DNA of 64,000 bases from Tricholoma matsutake (GCA_026075535.2 AP026538.1:18298337-18362336), one strand, 5' to 3'; shown: positions 10,752 through 22,382, numbered from the stretch's first letter. Translations and numbers: made by a program. Notes: generated from the sequence alone by a model not told the origin.

Positions 10752-10763
10752 TAAGGTGGACTG

Positions 10764-11189
10764 TGTAAGGGGACTAGGGGGGTGCCCTGTGTGTTTCTCC
10801 TATTTTTTACATTTGTTCTATATTTTTCCTCACTTCATTTCCTTCTATTCTTCATTTTCTATGATTTTTCCGGATTTTACTACTAATTTTCCCTTTCTAT
10901 CATGTTTGTACATGTTGACACTTTTATATTTAGAGGTGGAGCACCCCTTCCGACACCTACCCCTTGGTATGATGTCATTTGGTGGCCTTGATCTGCCTAT
11001 CTCCGCCTTTTCTATTTTTAGGTTATTATTTGAGTTTTGTCATCTTCACATATACTGGGCATCGGCAAAAGGATCCTTAGAGTTGTCTCTTTGGATTTCC
11101 CTTTGTTAGGTGTGTCCCCAATCCCTGTATTATGTAGTATAATTTTAACTTTGGATTTCCCTTTGCTAGAGGCTTAGGTTGCCCTTATA
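10764..11189 (+). repeat. 5' LTR of Gypsy-3
   Basis: It starts TGTAAGGGGAC and ends GGTTGCCCTTATA, followed by GTAGAAAACTCTC. Gypsy-4 has the same kind of border (GGTTGCCCTTACA then GAAGAAAACTCTC), which is how the end was placed. There is no second copy in the window to confirm it. Confidence 0.6.
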
Positions 11190-12149
11190 GTAGAAAACTC
11201 TCCCCTAAGGCCCAAAAATCACGAATGCACTGCCCAAGATAGGCAGGTATGGACTGGATGACACTTCCCAAAGCTCCACAGACTCCCTACACACTGTTCC
11301 AGATAGTCTCGCCTTTACTGTGCTGCCATTTTCGCCAAATGCGCCCCCTAGCGACATGGATGCATCAGAGTGCTTCAATGCACTTGAAAGCAACGTTTGC
11401 GGAATGCACACACAAATTGATTGGCTTAAATCTATGATCAAAAACTTTGTCAGGACCCTCCAGACTAACCCTATGACCAATATTCCCCCCATTACGACTC
11501 CAAGTGCACCCAACAACGATGTACTGCCAAACACACCCACTAAGGAGCATGCCCAGATCAAACCATCCCCCCCCCACTGAATTTAATGGTGCATGTGTGC
11601 AGGGATGTGCATTCCTTAATTCCTGTGAGTTATACATCAGTCTCCAGCTGCATCAATTCATCAATGAGGCTGCAAAAATTTGTTGGGCCTTCACATACAT
11701 GAAATCTGAACGCACCTATCTCTATGTGGACTGTATCCTGCATCAAACTAAAGAACTCGGTTCTCTACCTTTCTCCACTTGGGGTAACTTTCAAGCTGAG
11801 TTCATATGCCACTTCTGTCCCCTCAATGAATGCCACCGAGCAGTGACATGACTCGAGTCATCCTTCTTACCACCAGGCACATCGATCCGTGGATGACTAT
11901 ATCGGTGAGTTCAAAGATTTGGTGGACATGGCAGGATATGGGAGTGGGCTACCAGTGGTAGTGAAGTTCTGATGGGGGCTCAACCAAGAAATTCAGGACC
12001 AGATTGCACAGATGTTGGAAGGGTGCCCAGTGGACGATGATATCTTTGCTTGGTATGAAGCTGCTTCACTCTGTGATGAGAACCAACTCACAAATGCACC
12101 ATTTAACGCTGCATTCCGTGTGCCAACTACCACTCATGCACCCTACACC

Positions 12150-13510
12150 TAGTGCTTGAAGGTCTGGTCATGCAGACCAGAAAATAACCCGGACCGAACC
12201 GAACTGTAACCGATGTAACTGGACCTGCGGTCACGGTCCTGGCAGTTGCAATGCCAGTTCGGTCTGCAGTTCACTGATCTCGAGACGAACAGCAAAACTG
12301 TTTGAGACCAGTTAGAACCGGTCTCGAACCGAACCCTTAGTCCTAAGTGTATGTAGTTGTAAATATAACTATTGAACTACTTATGTACATAAAAAGTGGG
12401 GCACACCCAAAGGAAAGCAGGGAAATGTGAGCTGTTTAAATATCATGGACTATTTGTATGTATTTGCATGGTCATGCACTTTTGTTTATGCATTTTTGAC
12501 GTGTTTACACTTTTTGTTTATATGTTTACACTTATTTGTATGGCATTGCCATGCAATGCGACTCGCATCTCTCCCACCACCAACCACCACTCGAATGCGC
12601 AACAAAATGGGCCCAGGTAAATTTACTATCTTTTCTTACTTAACATTTCTAACTAACTTTTTTATTTGTTTTTAGGTTCTATACTTGTGACAATGACACA
12701 ACCGTCTCCCACCACTGCAGGCCCTTGCTCGTGGGGTGGCTGATGAAACCATGATGCCCAGAGACAACAATGACAAGCCCCCACCTCCAGCTTCATGAGC
12801 CACTGCTCGAGGGGTGGAGTGTGGGTGCTAGAATATTGGACAACAGCTTGATGACAGGTAGGGACAATGGACAATGGCCAGGGATAATGAACGACAGGCA
12901 GGGACAATGAACAATGGGCAGGGGACAACAAATGACAGGCAGGGGACAATGAACGACAGGCAGGGACAACCAATGACAGGCAAGCATGACAAACGACGGG
13001 CAGGGACACCAAACAACAGGCAACCCCCTTGCAAAATAGGTAACGACAACATGTCCCCACACCACACCAATGACCCAGCCCCCATCCAGCCTCGCAAGCT
13101 GCTGCTTGCAAGGTGGATTCATTTGATGAACACAGCAATGGGGATGACGATGACGGCAACGGCACTCCCCCCTCCCTCGCTTGAACTGCCTCACGAGCCA
13201 CTGCTTGCAGGGTGGATTCATTCATCTTTTTCTTTTTTCTTTTGTTTGTTTATTATTAGTACTATTTTACTTTTGTAGTACATATGTCATTGTAATTAGT
13301 TGGTCCTGACCAGGTGAGGACTGGTCAGGACTGAAGTTCGGTCTGGGACTGGTTGGACCCAGTCCCAGAACCGATCAGAACCATACTGGACCAGTTTTAC
13401 CCGGTTCCAGTTGCGGTTCTGAGAAATGTTAGAAATAAAATAACTGGTTCGGTCCCAGTTGCAGCCAATTGAGGCGAAAAACCAGGACCAAACCGGACTT
13501 TTGAGCGCTA
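12150..13510. mobile_element. hAT-like non-autonomous element F
   Basis: The 8-bp duplication CCTACACC (12142-12149, 13511-13518) is exact and its removal restores the gag reading ..HAPYTFNQTL. The ends are imperfect inverted repeats, TAGTGCTTGAAGGTCTGG and, inwards from the right, TAGCGCTCAAAAGTCCGG. Both flanks carry GGACCGAACC/GGTTCGGTCC-type subterminal repeats. The interior has three copies of the GAGC..GCTC palindromic module (about 12788-12820, 13086-13120, 13188-13220) and a tandem array. No transposase is encoded. Confidence 0.87.
12848..13022 (+). repeat. GACAGGCAGGGACAATGA-type tandem array in element F
   Basis: About ten imperfect copies of an 18-bp unit, GACAGGCAGGGACAATGA, with insertions of a few bases. 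Confidence 0.75.
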
Positions 13511-13841
13511 CCTACACCTTCAATCAAACCCTTCCCCACCTTATCCCCATTCCTGTTCGTCAAACTCCCACACCAGCTGTCAATGTCCCAGTACCAATGG
13601 ATGTTGATGCAGCCTGCAGATGTGCTCGTAGGTTGGATCTCTGCTACCATTGTGGGGAAACTGGACACAGGGCTGGAGCATGTCCCCATCGTCAGGATAT
13701 TCGCATGCTCACCCCCGAGGGGCGAGATGAACTCCTCCAAGACCTGTTGGCGCTTGTAGATGTTGAGGAAGCGAAGGATCAGGTTGCAGAGGAGATCAAG
13801 TTGGAAGTTGTAGAGGAGCAGGATTTTCCTATTCACAGCGA

Positions 13842-15490
13842 GTGAATTGTATGCCCTCACTGCCTGTCCATAACCACTTTGAAGTCTTGTCAGTTGAATC
13901 CCTGGAGAATGAATCCATTTCTGTGACTGCTCCCCTCTCTGACCCTTCAAAGTTGGCTGAAGATGTACCTGCTCTCCCCATCTCTCCTTCTCCATGCCCC
14001 AAAATTAAATCATGGGAGTGTAAACTACCACGCAAGTATATTGTTGCATCCACTCCCGCTACACATTCCTTGAACCTAGCAATTGAACTGCAGATGACCG
14101 ACACTGGACAGATACTCGGTGTCTCTGCACTCCTGGACTCTGGTGCGACTGGTCTCTTCATCGATGCCCATCTTGCGCAACAACATCACCTAAATACTTG
14201 CTCACTCTTGCATCCGATACCTGTGTATAATGTGGATGGATCCCCAAATGAAGCTGGTGCTATCCAGGAGGTTGTAGACCTGGTTCTCCATTACAAAGAT
14301 CATAGTGAGCGTGCCCTTTTTGCTGTCACTCAATTAGGAAAGCAAAAGGTGATTTTGGGCTATCCATGGCTTCGAGACCATAACCCAGAGGTCGACTGGC
14401 ATACCAGGGAGGTTACCATGAGCCAATGTCCATCGTGCTGTTGGACTTGTTTCACAGAAGCCAGGCAAGAATGTCGTGGACAGAAGGTGGTGATACGATG
14501 TACTCAGAAGTGTCATGCCAGATCCCTGCCTATGCCTGAAGTGGAGTTGGAAGGGGTTCCTGATCTGATGCCAGACTCAGATGATGAGGACCCAGAGGAA
14601 GTGGAGGAGGGTGATCAGATCTTCTACACTGTGATTTGCTCATTGCATGAGGTGTGTGCTACATCAAACATATCCCAATGCCTTGCCAAGGCCTTCCACA
14701 AAAACAACACTGCTAAATCCTCTACTAATTCCTTGCTCCCTCATCTCCATGAGTTTGGAGACGTGTTCTCCAAGGAATCGTTCAACTCTCTTCCTGTGCG
14801 CAAGCCATGGGATCACACAATCAAACTCACCCCTGGTGCAACCCCTTCATCCTGCAAGGTCTATCCTCTCTCTCCTGAAGAACAATGACAGCTTGACTAG
14901 TTCATTGACAAGCACCTGGCCTCTGGACATATTCAACCATTGAAGTCACCCATGGCCTCTGCCTTTTTCTTTGTCAAGAAGAAGGATGGCTCACTTCAAC
15001 CAGTTCAAGACTACAGAAGGCTCAACAGCATCACAGTCAAAAATTGCTACCCACTACCTGTCATCTCTGAACTTGTGAACCAGCTCGATGGAGCCCGATA
15101 ATTCACCAAGCTTGATGTCTGCTGGGGCTCCAATAATGTGAGGATAAAGGAGGGAGATGAGTGGAAGGCAGCCTTTTGTACCAACCGTGGTCTTTTTGAA
15201 CCACTTGTCATGTTCTTTGGCCTGACTAATAGCCCTGCCACCTTTCAGACCATGGTGAATGACATCTTCCATGACCTCATCCTCAAAGGCATTGTCTGCA
15301 TCTATCTCGATGACATCCTCATCTTCACTCACACGGTTGAAGAGCACTGTCGCATCACATGCCTCATCCTAGAATGGCTTTGACAGTACAAACTCTACCT
15401 TCATCAGGACAAATGCAAGTTTGAGAAGACCAAGATCGAGTACCTCAGCCTGATTATCTCAGAGGTTCAAGTGGAGATGGATCTATCAAG
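13842..15490 (+). pseudogene. Gypsy-3 protease and reverse transcriptase
   Basis: The retropepsin motif SALLDSGATGLFIDA lies at about 14125, with VILGYPWLRDHNPEVDW at 14350. After an acidic linker the reverse transcriptase runs from about 14890: [38 protein letters not shown] and an intact IYLDDILIF at 15305. In-frame stops occur at 14886-14888, 14898 (TAG), 15100 (TAA) and 15382 (TGA). A frameshift near 15480 separates this from RNase H. Confidence 0.87.
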
Positions 15491-15519
15491 GTGAATGGGG
15501 TCACAGCTTGGCCAACGCC

Positions 15520-16687
15520 CACAAACAAGAAAGAGGTGCAGTCTTTCCTGGGCTTCATCAATTTCTATCAGCATTTTATCAAGGATTTCTCATATCATGC
15601 ATGACCACTGTTCGACTTGACAGGAAAGGAGGCATGGAGGTGGGATAATGCACAACAGGAAGCATTCAAAAGGCTTAAAGAGATGGTCACTTCCGCTCCC
15701 ATCCTTACCTTTGCTGATGATTCATGTCCTTTTCATGTAGAAGCTGACAGTTCTGACTTTGCGATGGGCGCCATGTTGTCTCAGCAGTCTCTGGAGGACC
15801 AGAAGTGGCATCCTGTTGCATTCTACTCCAAAAGCCTTAGAGCTGTAGAGCAAAATTACGAGATCCATGACAAGGAGATGTTGGCAATAATGTGTGCACT
15901 TGAGGAGTGGCGACACTTCCTCGAGGGTGCCCAACACAAGGTGGAAATTTGGATGGATCACAAGAATCTCAAGTACTTTATGACAGCCAAGAAATTGAAC
16001 TGTCATCAAGCTTGTTGGTCCCTGTATCTATCCAGATTCGACTTCTCCTTGCACCACCATCCAGGTCGCAGCATGGGGAAGACCAATGCCCTCTCCCGAC
16101 ATGCAGACCATGGGGATAGCAGCAATGACAACCAAAACATTGTGTTGTTGCAGCCAGACCTGTTCACCATTTGGGCACTGGAAGGCATCACACCCCAGGG
16201 CAAGGAGTGGGACATCCTACATGACATTCATCATGCAAATCATAGCAGTTTACATGAGGATGTTGTTGCCCAAGCTGTTAAAGAACTGAGGAAGGGATCC
16301 ACCCTTTCCTTGCATGTGGCAGAGTCAGCTGAAAAGGAGGACTTGTTGTATTTCAGGGACCAGATCTACATTCCCAATGACCCAGACCTTCGCCAGCGCA
16401 TCATATCCCAACACCATGACTCACAGATTGCTGGTCATCCTGGACACTGGAAGACCTTGGAGCTCACCTCATGGAATTATTGGTGGCCACAAATGTCACA
16501 GCTCATTAGTCAGTATTGTTGCACTTGTGACCTTTGCTTATGCACCAAGGTTCATCATCGCAAACCCATTGGTGAGCTACACCCTCTTCCTGTTCCAGAG
16601 AGTCATTGGGATGTTGTCAGCATCGACTTTGTGGTGGAGTTGCCAGAGTCAAATGGGTTTGATGTGGTGATGTGCACAGTTGATTAG
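15520..16687 (+). pseudogene. Gypsy-3 RNase H and integrase zinc domain
   Basis: From 15617 one frame is open for 356 codons. It shows the RNase H motifs VEADSSDFAMGAML, EIHDKEMLAIMCALEEW and WMDHKNLKYF, then the tether RHADHG. The integrase zinc domain follows, with H-x-H in QHHDSQIAGHPG and CTCDLC. It ends HWDVVSIDFVVELP and VVMCTVD, just where the catalytic core begins. The core and everything after it are missing. Confidence 0.87.
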
Positions 16688-16701
16688 GTTGCAGTGCAAC
16701 C

Positions 16702-16884
16702 TATCACCTCAGAGGTATAATCTATCATGATACCAATCACTTTACTGCCCATATCATTAACACAACAGGTCGAATGTGGTATCATGATGCCATGCAGACC
16801 AGCCCACAAAGAACACTGATGCTGGAACAGATTGGCACTTATCCCTATGCAAATGGGATTGTGGCTGTGTACAGCCATGGCTAA
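16702..16884 (+). pseudogene. C-terminal fragment of a mushroom transposon-associated protein
   Basis: A 60-codon frame without a start reads YHLRGIIYHDTNHFTAHI, then WYHDAMQ and NGIVAVYSHG before TAA. I recognise the pattern (LRG-IIYY---HFTAR, W-HDG) as the tail of proteins common beside mushroom DNA transposons, but cannot name the family. It begins immediately after the break in Gypsy-3, so two truncated elements abut here. Confidence 0.4.
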
Positions 16885-17554
16885 GCCTCCCTGTTCTTGA
16901 GGGAACTCAGACATGCCATGCACAGCAGTGGCCTTCTAGCACAAGTGAAGTAGTACAGACATACCTGGCCATTGTACACCCATTCCAGTTGCTAGCTCCA
17001 ATGACTTCCTCTTGATACCTCAACAAATAGGCAAACCATCTGTTGTTGTCTCCCTGGCAGGAAGGCCATCATCACTATCATCATCACCAGCATTTGGAAT
17101 GGGCACTTGTGCTGATTTTTGCATCATTATGGGCAAGGTTGTTGGATTTGAGTTGTCATCAAGGGCTCCTTCATTGTCAGAGTCTAGAATGATGGCACTG
17201 GTGGCCTTGCAGGCCTTGCCACCATGACAGCCATTGCTAGCCATGGCATTGGAAGTCAGAGAGCATGTCCAATGGCCAAAGTTACAAAAATTTGCAAAGT
17301 CCATTATTTTGTAAATACAGTTGTTTGTTTAGTTGCCAACAATTATGCAATCAGCTGTAATCATGTTCGCTCGTGTGTGCTACAATAAGGATCCCCCTCC
17401 GACTGACTATAACTTGATTACGGAACACATTATTCCCAACAGAGGCGAGTACAAGACAGATGATCAATGATCATGCATGAAAGATAAAAACACAAGCCTG
17501 AAAAGTTGAATACAGTTGCGGATGCCCCATGGTTCTTTGTAAGGCGACAGGCTA
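16885..17554. other. Intergenic stretch without a recognised gene
   Basis: Only an open frame on the minus strand (17304-17020) with an acidic, Ser/Asp-rich second half is seen; it has no recognisable domain. From about 17340 the base composition shifts towards more CpG,matching the gene that follows. Confidence 0.4.
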
Positions 17555-19206
17555 CTAAGAAGAGTGATCGGATAATTCGTTGTTGTTCATCATATCGAGG
17601 TATTTCGTGTGAACCATACGACGAGCGAGATCTTTGATTTCTTCCGTAGAGGAAGGGTCGGCCGCTCCCGTAAGACGTGAGACACGAGGGATAAACCGGA
17701 CACTTGTATCAGCACAACGTGGTCAGCGTTCAGGGCAAAAGGGGAGCAGCGGTAAAATTCAGAACTTACCTCTTGGCCAACAATTCCAACGCTGCAGTTG
17801 AATTCCTTTCGATATCATCAATTGTTTCAACCGGCTCCTCGAACTTATCACGGCACTGCTGTGCAAGCTGTAGTGCAGCTTCCCAGCGGTCGGTCGATTT
17901 CCATCCCTTATCATGGGTATGTGATTGTGGAGGCTGCATTTAGAATTAGTACCGGCTGTGATGACATCTCACTGTAGGCCTACCCCTGGCTCAGATGGAG
18001 CCTTCCGTGCCCGCATTCGTTGGAGAGCCGCAGAGCCTGGAGAGGAAACCTACAAATGCGATCAACACCATCTAAAACGCACGAGAGAACCGATCACTAA
18101 CATCCCCTTTCTCTTTCCTTCCTATGCTCTTCAACATTGTCGCTTCCAGACCATCGATATATGCGGTCAAGATCACGCTGAATATCTTGTTACCGACTAG
18201 ATATGCCCGGTTGATTGCGAGCTATGTATGTAGAAGAAGGCACATACCTGGGATCATGTCAGTGAATGCCACGTCTCTTGTAATGTTCACAACCAGGGTC
18301 TTGTCGAATGCAAATTCTTTGGCAGGAGGATCGTAAGAGTAGAAATGGAAGTCAATGAGGTCGGTAAGAAGGCCATATATGCGTAGATTCGCAAAATCCA
18401 CTTTCTCGTTCACTTTAGCAGCGGCTGGATACCAACCAGGTGAACACTGACTAAGATATCAAGAACAAAACAGACACACCCAGAATTTCAACGAAAAGTT
18501 GTGCTACGTTGTCCTCCAGAGATATGTCAAGTTTAAATTCGGCGATGAAAAAAAGGATTCCACCAATCATGAAGATCTGGGTAGGACAGTGGTGAGGCTG
18601 ATTAACAAATCTCGATGCAGACTAATACGAACCTCATGCTCGACTTCGCCTCCACTAGCGTACTCAGTCTCTAACATATCCTGCTCCGGTTTGTCGATTA
18701 CTCGACCTTGAAATAGTCCTATGATGCGAACAAGGTACTGGGCGTATCTTAAGATCGGAAAAGCATAACAAACGGCTTTGTGGACATACCGGATCCATGA
18801 TTCTGGCGCTTGCCGCTTCCCTCCTCTGCGCCTGCCGCTCTTGATAGACATCTTGTGTACGCCACCCTGCCTCGAACATAATCTCATGAACGGATGGCGG
18901 GAGGCGATACACAGGGGTAACAACTCGCTCGAATCGGTTATTTTCCAGACTATCGGGGAGGCCAAATCTTTCAGCGAAATCAGTCCATTTTACACAGGAG
19001 AACGATGGGAGGCTGGTTCTGGCCTTCTTGATGGCGGCGGTCTTGACTTTACCGTGGTTGGCAATGTCACCTAGAAGCTTAGCGAGTTCGTCTGTTGGCA
19101 ATTCTAGGAGCTTGTCGAGCCATCCTTCTTCTAGGTCGACCGACGCTGCCACCTCTTCAGCGGTGCTTACCACCTTTCGTATTTTGTTGGCTTTTCGTTT
19201 CCCCAT
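17555..19206 (-). CDS. Conserved hypothetical protein, eight exons, apparently intact
   Basis: Splicing on the minus strand gives exons 19206-18790, 18737-18633, 18576-18480, 18424-18248, 18196-18102, 18049-17984, 17933-17770 and 17702-17555. Together they make 1269 bp, or 422 codons plus a stop, with introns of 50-67 bp and GT-AG borders in phase throughout. The start ATG at 19206 opens a basic stretch (MGKRKANKIRK). Later come a hydrophobic segment, IFMIGGILFFIAEF, LTDLIDFHFYSYDP, ILTAYIDGLEATM, and a C-terminal part with STDRWEAALQLAQQC and ALELLAKSVRFIPR. I recall proteins of this build in other mushrooms but know no function. It is CpG-rich compared with the transposons around it and shows no stops, so it is the best candidate for a living host gene. 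Confidence 0.78.
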
Positions 19207-19539
19207 GTCAAGGTAGAAATTACATAAAGCTGAGGCTTTCAAACAACGCAGTCCAAAGATGTGACCGGGTGTTTTGTTGCCAAATGTTGATTAGTTCCCA
19301 CGCTTCGCAGTGATCAACGCTACTTCCTCCCTTCTTCCGGCTGACTATGTTTCTCAGTACGAACAACTTCCCTTGTTTCGAGCCTTCCCCCCACAATTGA
19401 GGGCTCTAGCCCGATCAAAGAGAAATCCTCCGGAAGTTCTCCTTTCCCCCAAAAGAATACGAAGGAAAGATAATGGATTAGGTAAAACATTACACAGCTG
19501 CAGAAGCAATAGAAGTACGAATCGGAAGAAAGAGATGGT

Positions 19540-20412
19540 GTGGAGTCAGACAAAAATAGAGGCAAAATAGCTTCAACTTTACGCCAGTAAGATAAGAAAG
19601 CCTTGGAAGACCAACGTCCTAATTTCATGACGATCCCAGGATCAACACCACAGAGAAGGAGGTAGGTCGTTCCATTAATGTATACGAAAACCATGACCAA
19701 GCAGAGACTCCAAGCCAGCAGATCTCCATATCTCACGACAACGACTCATGAAATGTTCTCGCGTCAAATATGCCCACCCAGCTGTTGTTTGATAAGCAAA
19801 GAGCGGAGCATCTAAAGGTAAAGAGCGGAGCATCTAAAGGTAAAGAGCGGAGCATCTAAAGGTAAAGAGCGGAGCATCTAAAGGTAAAGAGCGGAGCATC
19901 TAAAGGTAAAGAGCGAGAAAGGTGAAGATGATGTTCAAAGGCTGAGACAGGGTCGACCAAATCCGAGTATTTCACTGATTCGATCCAGTCTCCAGCATGC
20001 TGCCTGGAATACGGGATCTTGAATGTAAGAAGATGTCGGTCATTAGCTGCAACTCCTCTTTTCAATAGACACCCCCGGGTGACGTTCCGAGTAGTGTCAA
20101 AGGAAGAAGCTGATTTTGGAAGCAACTCTCCGAGTCTCGTACAATCCCGAAAAGCTGTACAAGCAACCGCCCATACAGCCGCATCCCGAGTATTTGAAAG
20201 ATCAAGGTGACGACGCAGAGAGAGCATATGATCAAAAGTAACAGGGGTTGCGAGGAGTTTTGGTGGAAGAAATAGGAGCTAGTTTGGATGCTCCCTGTTT
20301 TGCTCGCTTCAGAATCTGTCCTCCAGCCCAAGGAGCACCATTCACGGAGTGCCACAACTCCAAACCTGAAAGCCAAGCTTTGACAGTCCCACAACCCCAG
20401 CACCAGACTCAG
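19540..20412 (-). pseudogene. Tyrosine recombinase (Crypton-like), C-terminal half
   Basis: Read downwards from 20412: VKAWLSGLELWHSVNGAPWA (the core-binding region), then a one-base frameshift near 20257, then HMLSLRRHLDLSNTRDAAVW, TAFRDCTRLGELLP (catalytic Arg in R-LGE) and LLTFKIPYSRQHAGDW. A 22-bp tandem expansion (19801-19914) breaks the frame. Beyond it, LESLLGHGFRI supplies the H-x2-R box, and GTTYLLLCGVDPG, KLGRWSSKAFLSYW the tail with the likely nucleophile Tyr. The N-terminal half lies at 32273-32620, across Gypsy-2. Crypton-like recombinases of this type are multi-copy in mushrooms, so this is probably a dead transposase rather than a host gene. Confidence 0.72.
19801..19914. repeat. 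22-bp tandem repeat, five copies, in the recombinase pseudogene
   Basis: Five near-identical 22-bp copies containing GAGCGGAGCATCTAAAGG follow one another. Because 22 is not a multiple of three, each copy shifts the reading frame (minus strand DAPLFTF). Confidence 0.92.
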
Positions 20413-20744
20413 TGTGGCGAAAGCGTGACAAGTGCTACGGTTTCGACACACGTTCTGTTCGTGGCTTAGTGAGATGGTTAAGAGGTGGGTAATGAAACTG
20501 GATTCTGAAGTACGAGTATCAAAACAACGTAGTTTAAATACCTGTAGAATAGAAAGTAGGATATAAAAGGAAGGTTCTGTCGGGTACTATTAGGCAGTGC
20601 CCAAGGTAGTTATGGAGAAGATAAAGGCTGTATCGTAGCCAAAGGAATGGTGGTAAGAAGGGGTTATAATCAGATGGGAGGTAAGTAAGAAAAGAGTCCT
20701 GTGCAAATCCTGTGTAGGATATCCGCTATGTCACGATCGTTACA
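20413..20744 (-). repeat. 3' LTR of Gypsy-2
   Basis: It matches 31909-32267 closely, but lacks a block of about 27 bp that the other copy has at 32207-32240. Confidence 0.92.
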
Positions 20745-20776
20745 TACGCCCTCCAGCGGTTGGCGTAGATAACCGC

Positions 20777-22382
20777 TTAGTTTCCTCCAGCATTGTCGAC
20801 AGGAACGACGGCGGTCGAGGATGACGTTTTGATTCTCGCAGTCTTCCCCTTGGCACTGAAGGCTGAAGTTTTGAATTCTCCAGTAACTTGGTCTATGGGA
20901 GATTCTGGCTCCGAGATCAGTTGATCTTGGTTGTCGAGATCCATAGCATTATCCGGGTGCTTAGAGTCAGATTGACCTTTAGCAATGGGAGCGCGTTTGG
21001 ATGATGATGCGCGTCTTTGTTTGTTTTTGACGCCGTGACGTGGTTGTTCGTTGATCTGGGATGACTCGGCAGGATAAGGAGCGGCTTGTTTGGCTTTTCT
21101 ACGAGCAGCGGCTGCGTCTATATTCTTCAAGTACTGCGACGCGGCATGGATGGAAAGCCGAGCGATGGTCAATTGCTCTTTGCTGGAATAGGTGGTACTG
21201 CCATCGGCATGGAGTTGGATGGGTGGAGTTACCTCGCGAGAGGGGGCTTTGGAGTTGGGGACACTGGATGGTTTTGGAGGAGGGCTGACCATTGATGGAT
21301 AAGCGAGACGAACGCTTCATGTTCCGATCGTCGACTCCAAAGGTTTTGTATGAGGGTGGTTCACCACTAGTGTAAGCGTTGCCGGTTTTACGGTCAATGA
21401 TGGAAAACTTGACGAGGCAGCTTCCAGCAGGATCATTGAAGAAGTTTGCGAACTGCTCATAGCCACTGGGCTCAATCGCAGTGACATTGCCGGAACGGAT
21501 CCTTCGATCATAATCAATGTACTTGCGTAATTCTGTGGTGGAAAATGAAATGACGTGGGTGGTGTCGTTTGGATTTGATAAGGTGAAATGATCGTCGGAG
21601 AGTTTAGCGAGGTGGATGTGGGAGAGTGCTGAACGGTCGATAGGCTGTGGCATGGTGGAGTAGTGGATGGAATTTAGTGTGAGGGCAGATGTTGAGGCAA
21701 GGTTGGAGCTTGATGGGGGCTCATTACTAGGTGAATCTTTTAAGTTCTTCATGGCCGACCCCTCTGAGTCAATCTCGGGCTGAAACATATTCGAGTTTAC
21801 GCTTCTAGGCAACTCGTGGATCTGCTTGATGCCTAATAGCTCGAAATATGATTCAAGGGCATGAAAGTGCTCGATTTGATAGTACGGCATCCATGTAATG
21901 TCACCGGACCTCCATCTAACCTTGAACGTAGCATCGTTCCTGGCTCCAATGTGTCCCTCCCGTTCAACAGCCCATTCACCATCCGGTGCGTCTTGGCTTC
22001 CTAATTGAGTGTCTAGCCGCCCAGGGAATAACCTATCGTCATTTGGCTGGTGGACCCTCAAATATGATGCATGAAACACGTCATGCACACCCCTTCGCTT
22101 AAGGTGAGTTGGCAACTCAATTCTATATGAGAAATTCCCAAAGTCTTCCAGGATCTTGTATGGCCCAATATATTTAGGCACAAGCTTTCTAGCATATCCT
22201 TTTGGGAAAGTGATATTTTTAGTAGAGATATAACACAAATCTCCTTTTACTAGCAGACTTATACGACGGCGCCGATTGGCATCATGAGTTTGTTTGACTC
22301 GTGCAGCTAGAATGCTGTCGTGTGCTTGTATGAGTGCAAGCCTTTGTTGGAGAGCAAAGTTCCGAAACTCCAGGATATTCAT
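20777..22382 (-). pseudogene. Gypsy-2 pol C-terminal region
   Basis: From 22382 the frame begins in the integrase tail: LVKGDLCYISTKNI, KLVPKYIGPYKIL and RRGVHDVFHASYLR, the usual GPY/F region. It goes on to a chromo-like block (FKVRWRSGDITWMPY) and a long Ser/Pro-rich extension. A frameshift near 21295 moves the end into another frame (21292-20777), which is Ala/Lys/Ser-rich and ends NAGGN. The extension of about 350 residues after the GPY/F block is longer than a chromodomain alone. Confidence 0.8.

Larger units (their letters stand above)
11320..13845 (+). pseudogene. Gypsy-3 gag, split by element F
   Basis: A capsid-type gag is readable in changing frames: the coiled N-terminus from 11338, then PTEFNGACVQGCAFLNSCEL (11570), a YMKS helix region, and VDDYIGEFKDLVDMAGYG near 11900. 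Element F lies between 12150 and 13510. After it the frame resumes as YTFNQTLPHL, reaching a CCHC zinc knuckle (CYHCGETGHRAGAC, 13640-13685) and a Glu-rich tail ending at 13845. At least one stop and one frameshift break the first part. Confidence 0.8.
10764..16687 (+). mobile_element. Gypsy-3, truncated Ty3/gypsy element
   Basis: A plus-strand element with a 5' LTR, gag, protease, reverse transcriptase, RNase H and the zinc domain of integrase. It stops abruptly at about 16687, at the start of the integrase core, and no 3' LTR follows. It is inserted in the N-terminal side of the copia element. LTR ends and leader resemble those of Gypsy-4. hAT-like element F interrupts gag. Confidence 0.85.

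Noticed and set aside
12662..13225. Cysteine-rich minus-strand protein
   Set aside because: The frame covers the tandem array and palindromic modules of element F; the cysteines come from GGGCAGGG-type repeats.
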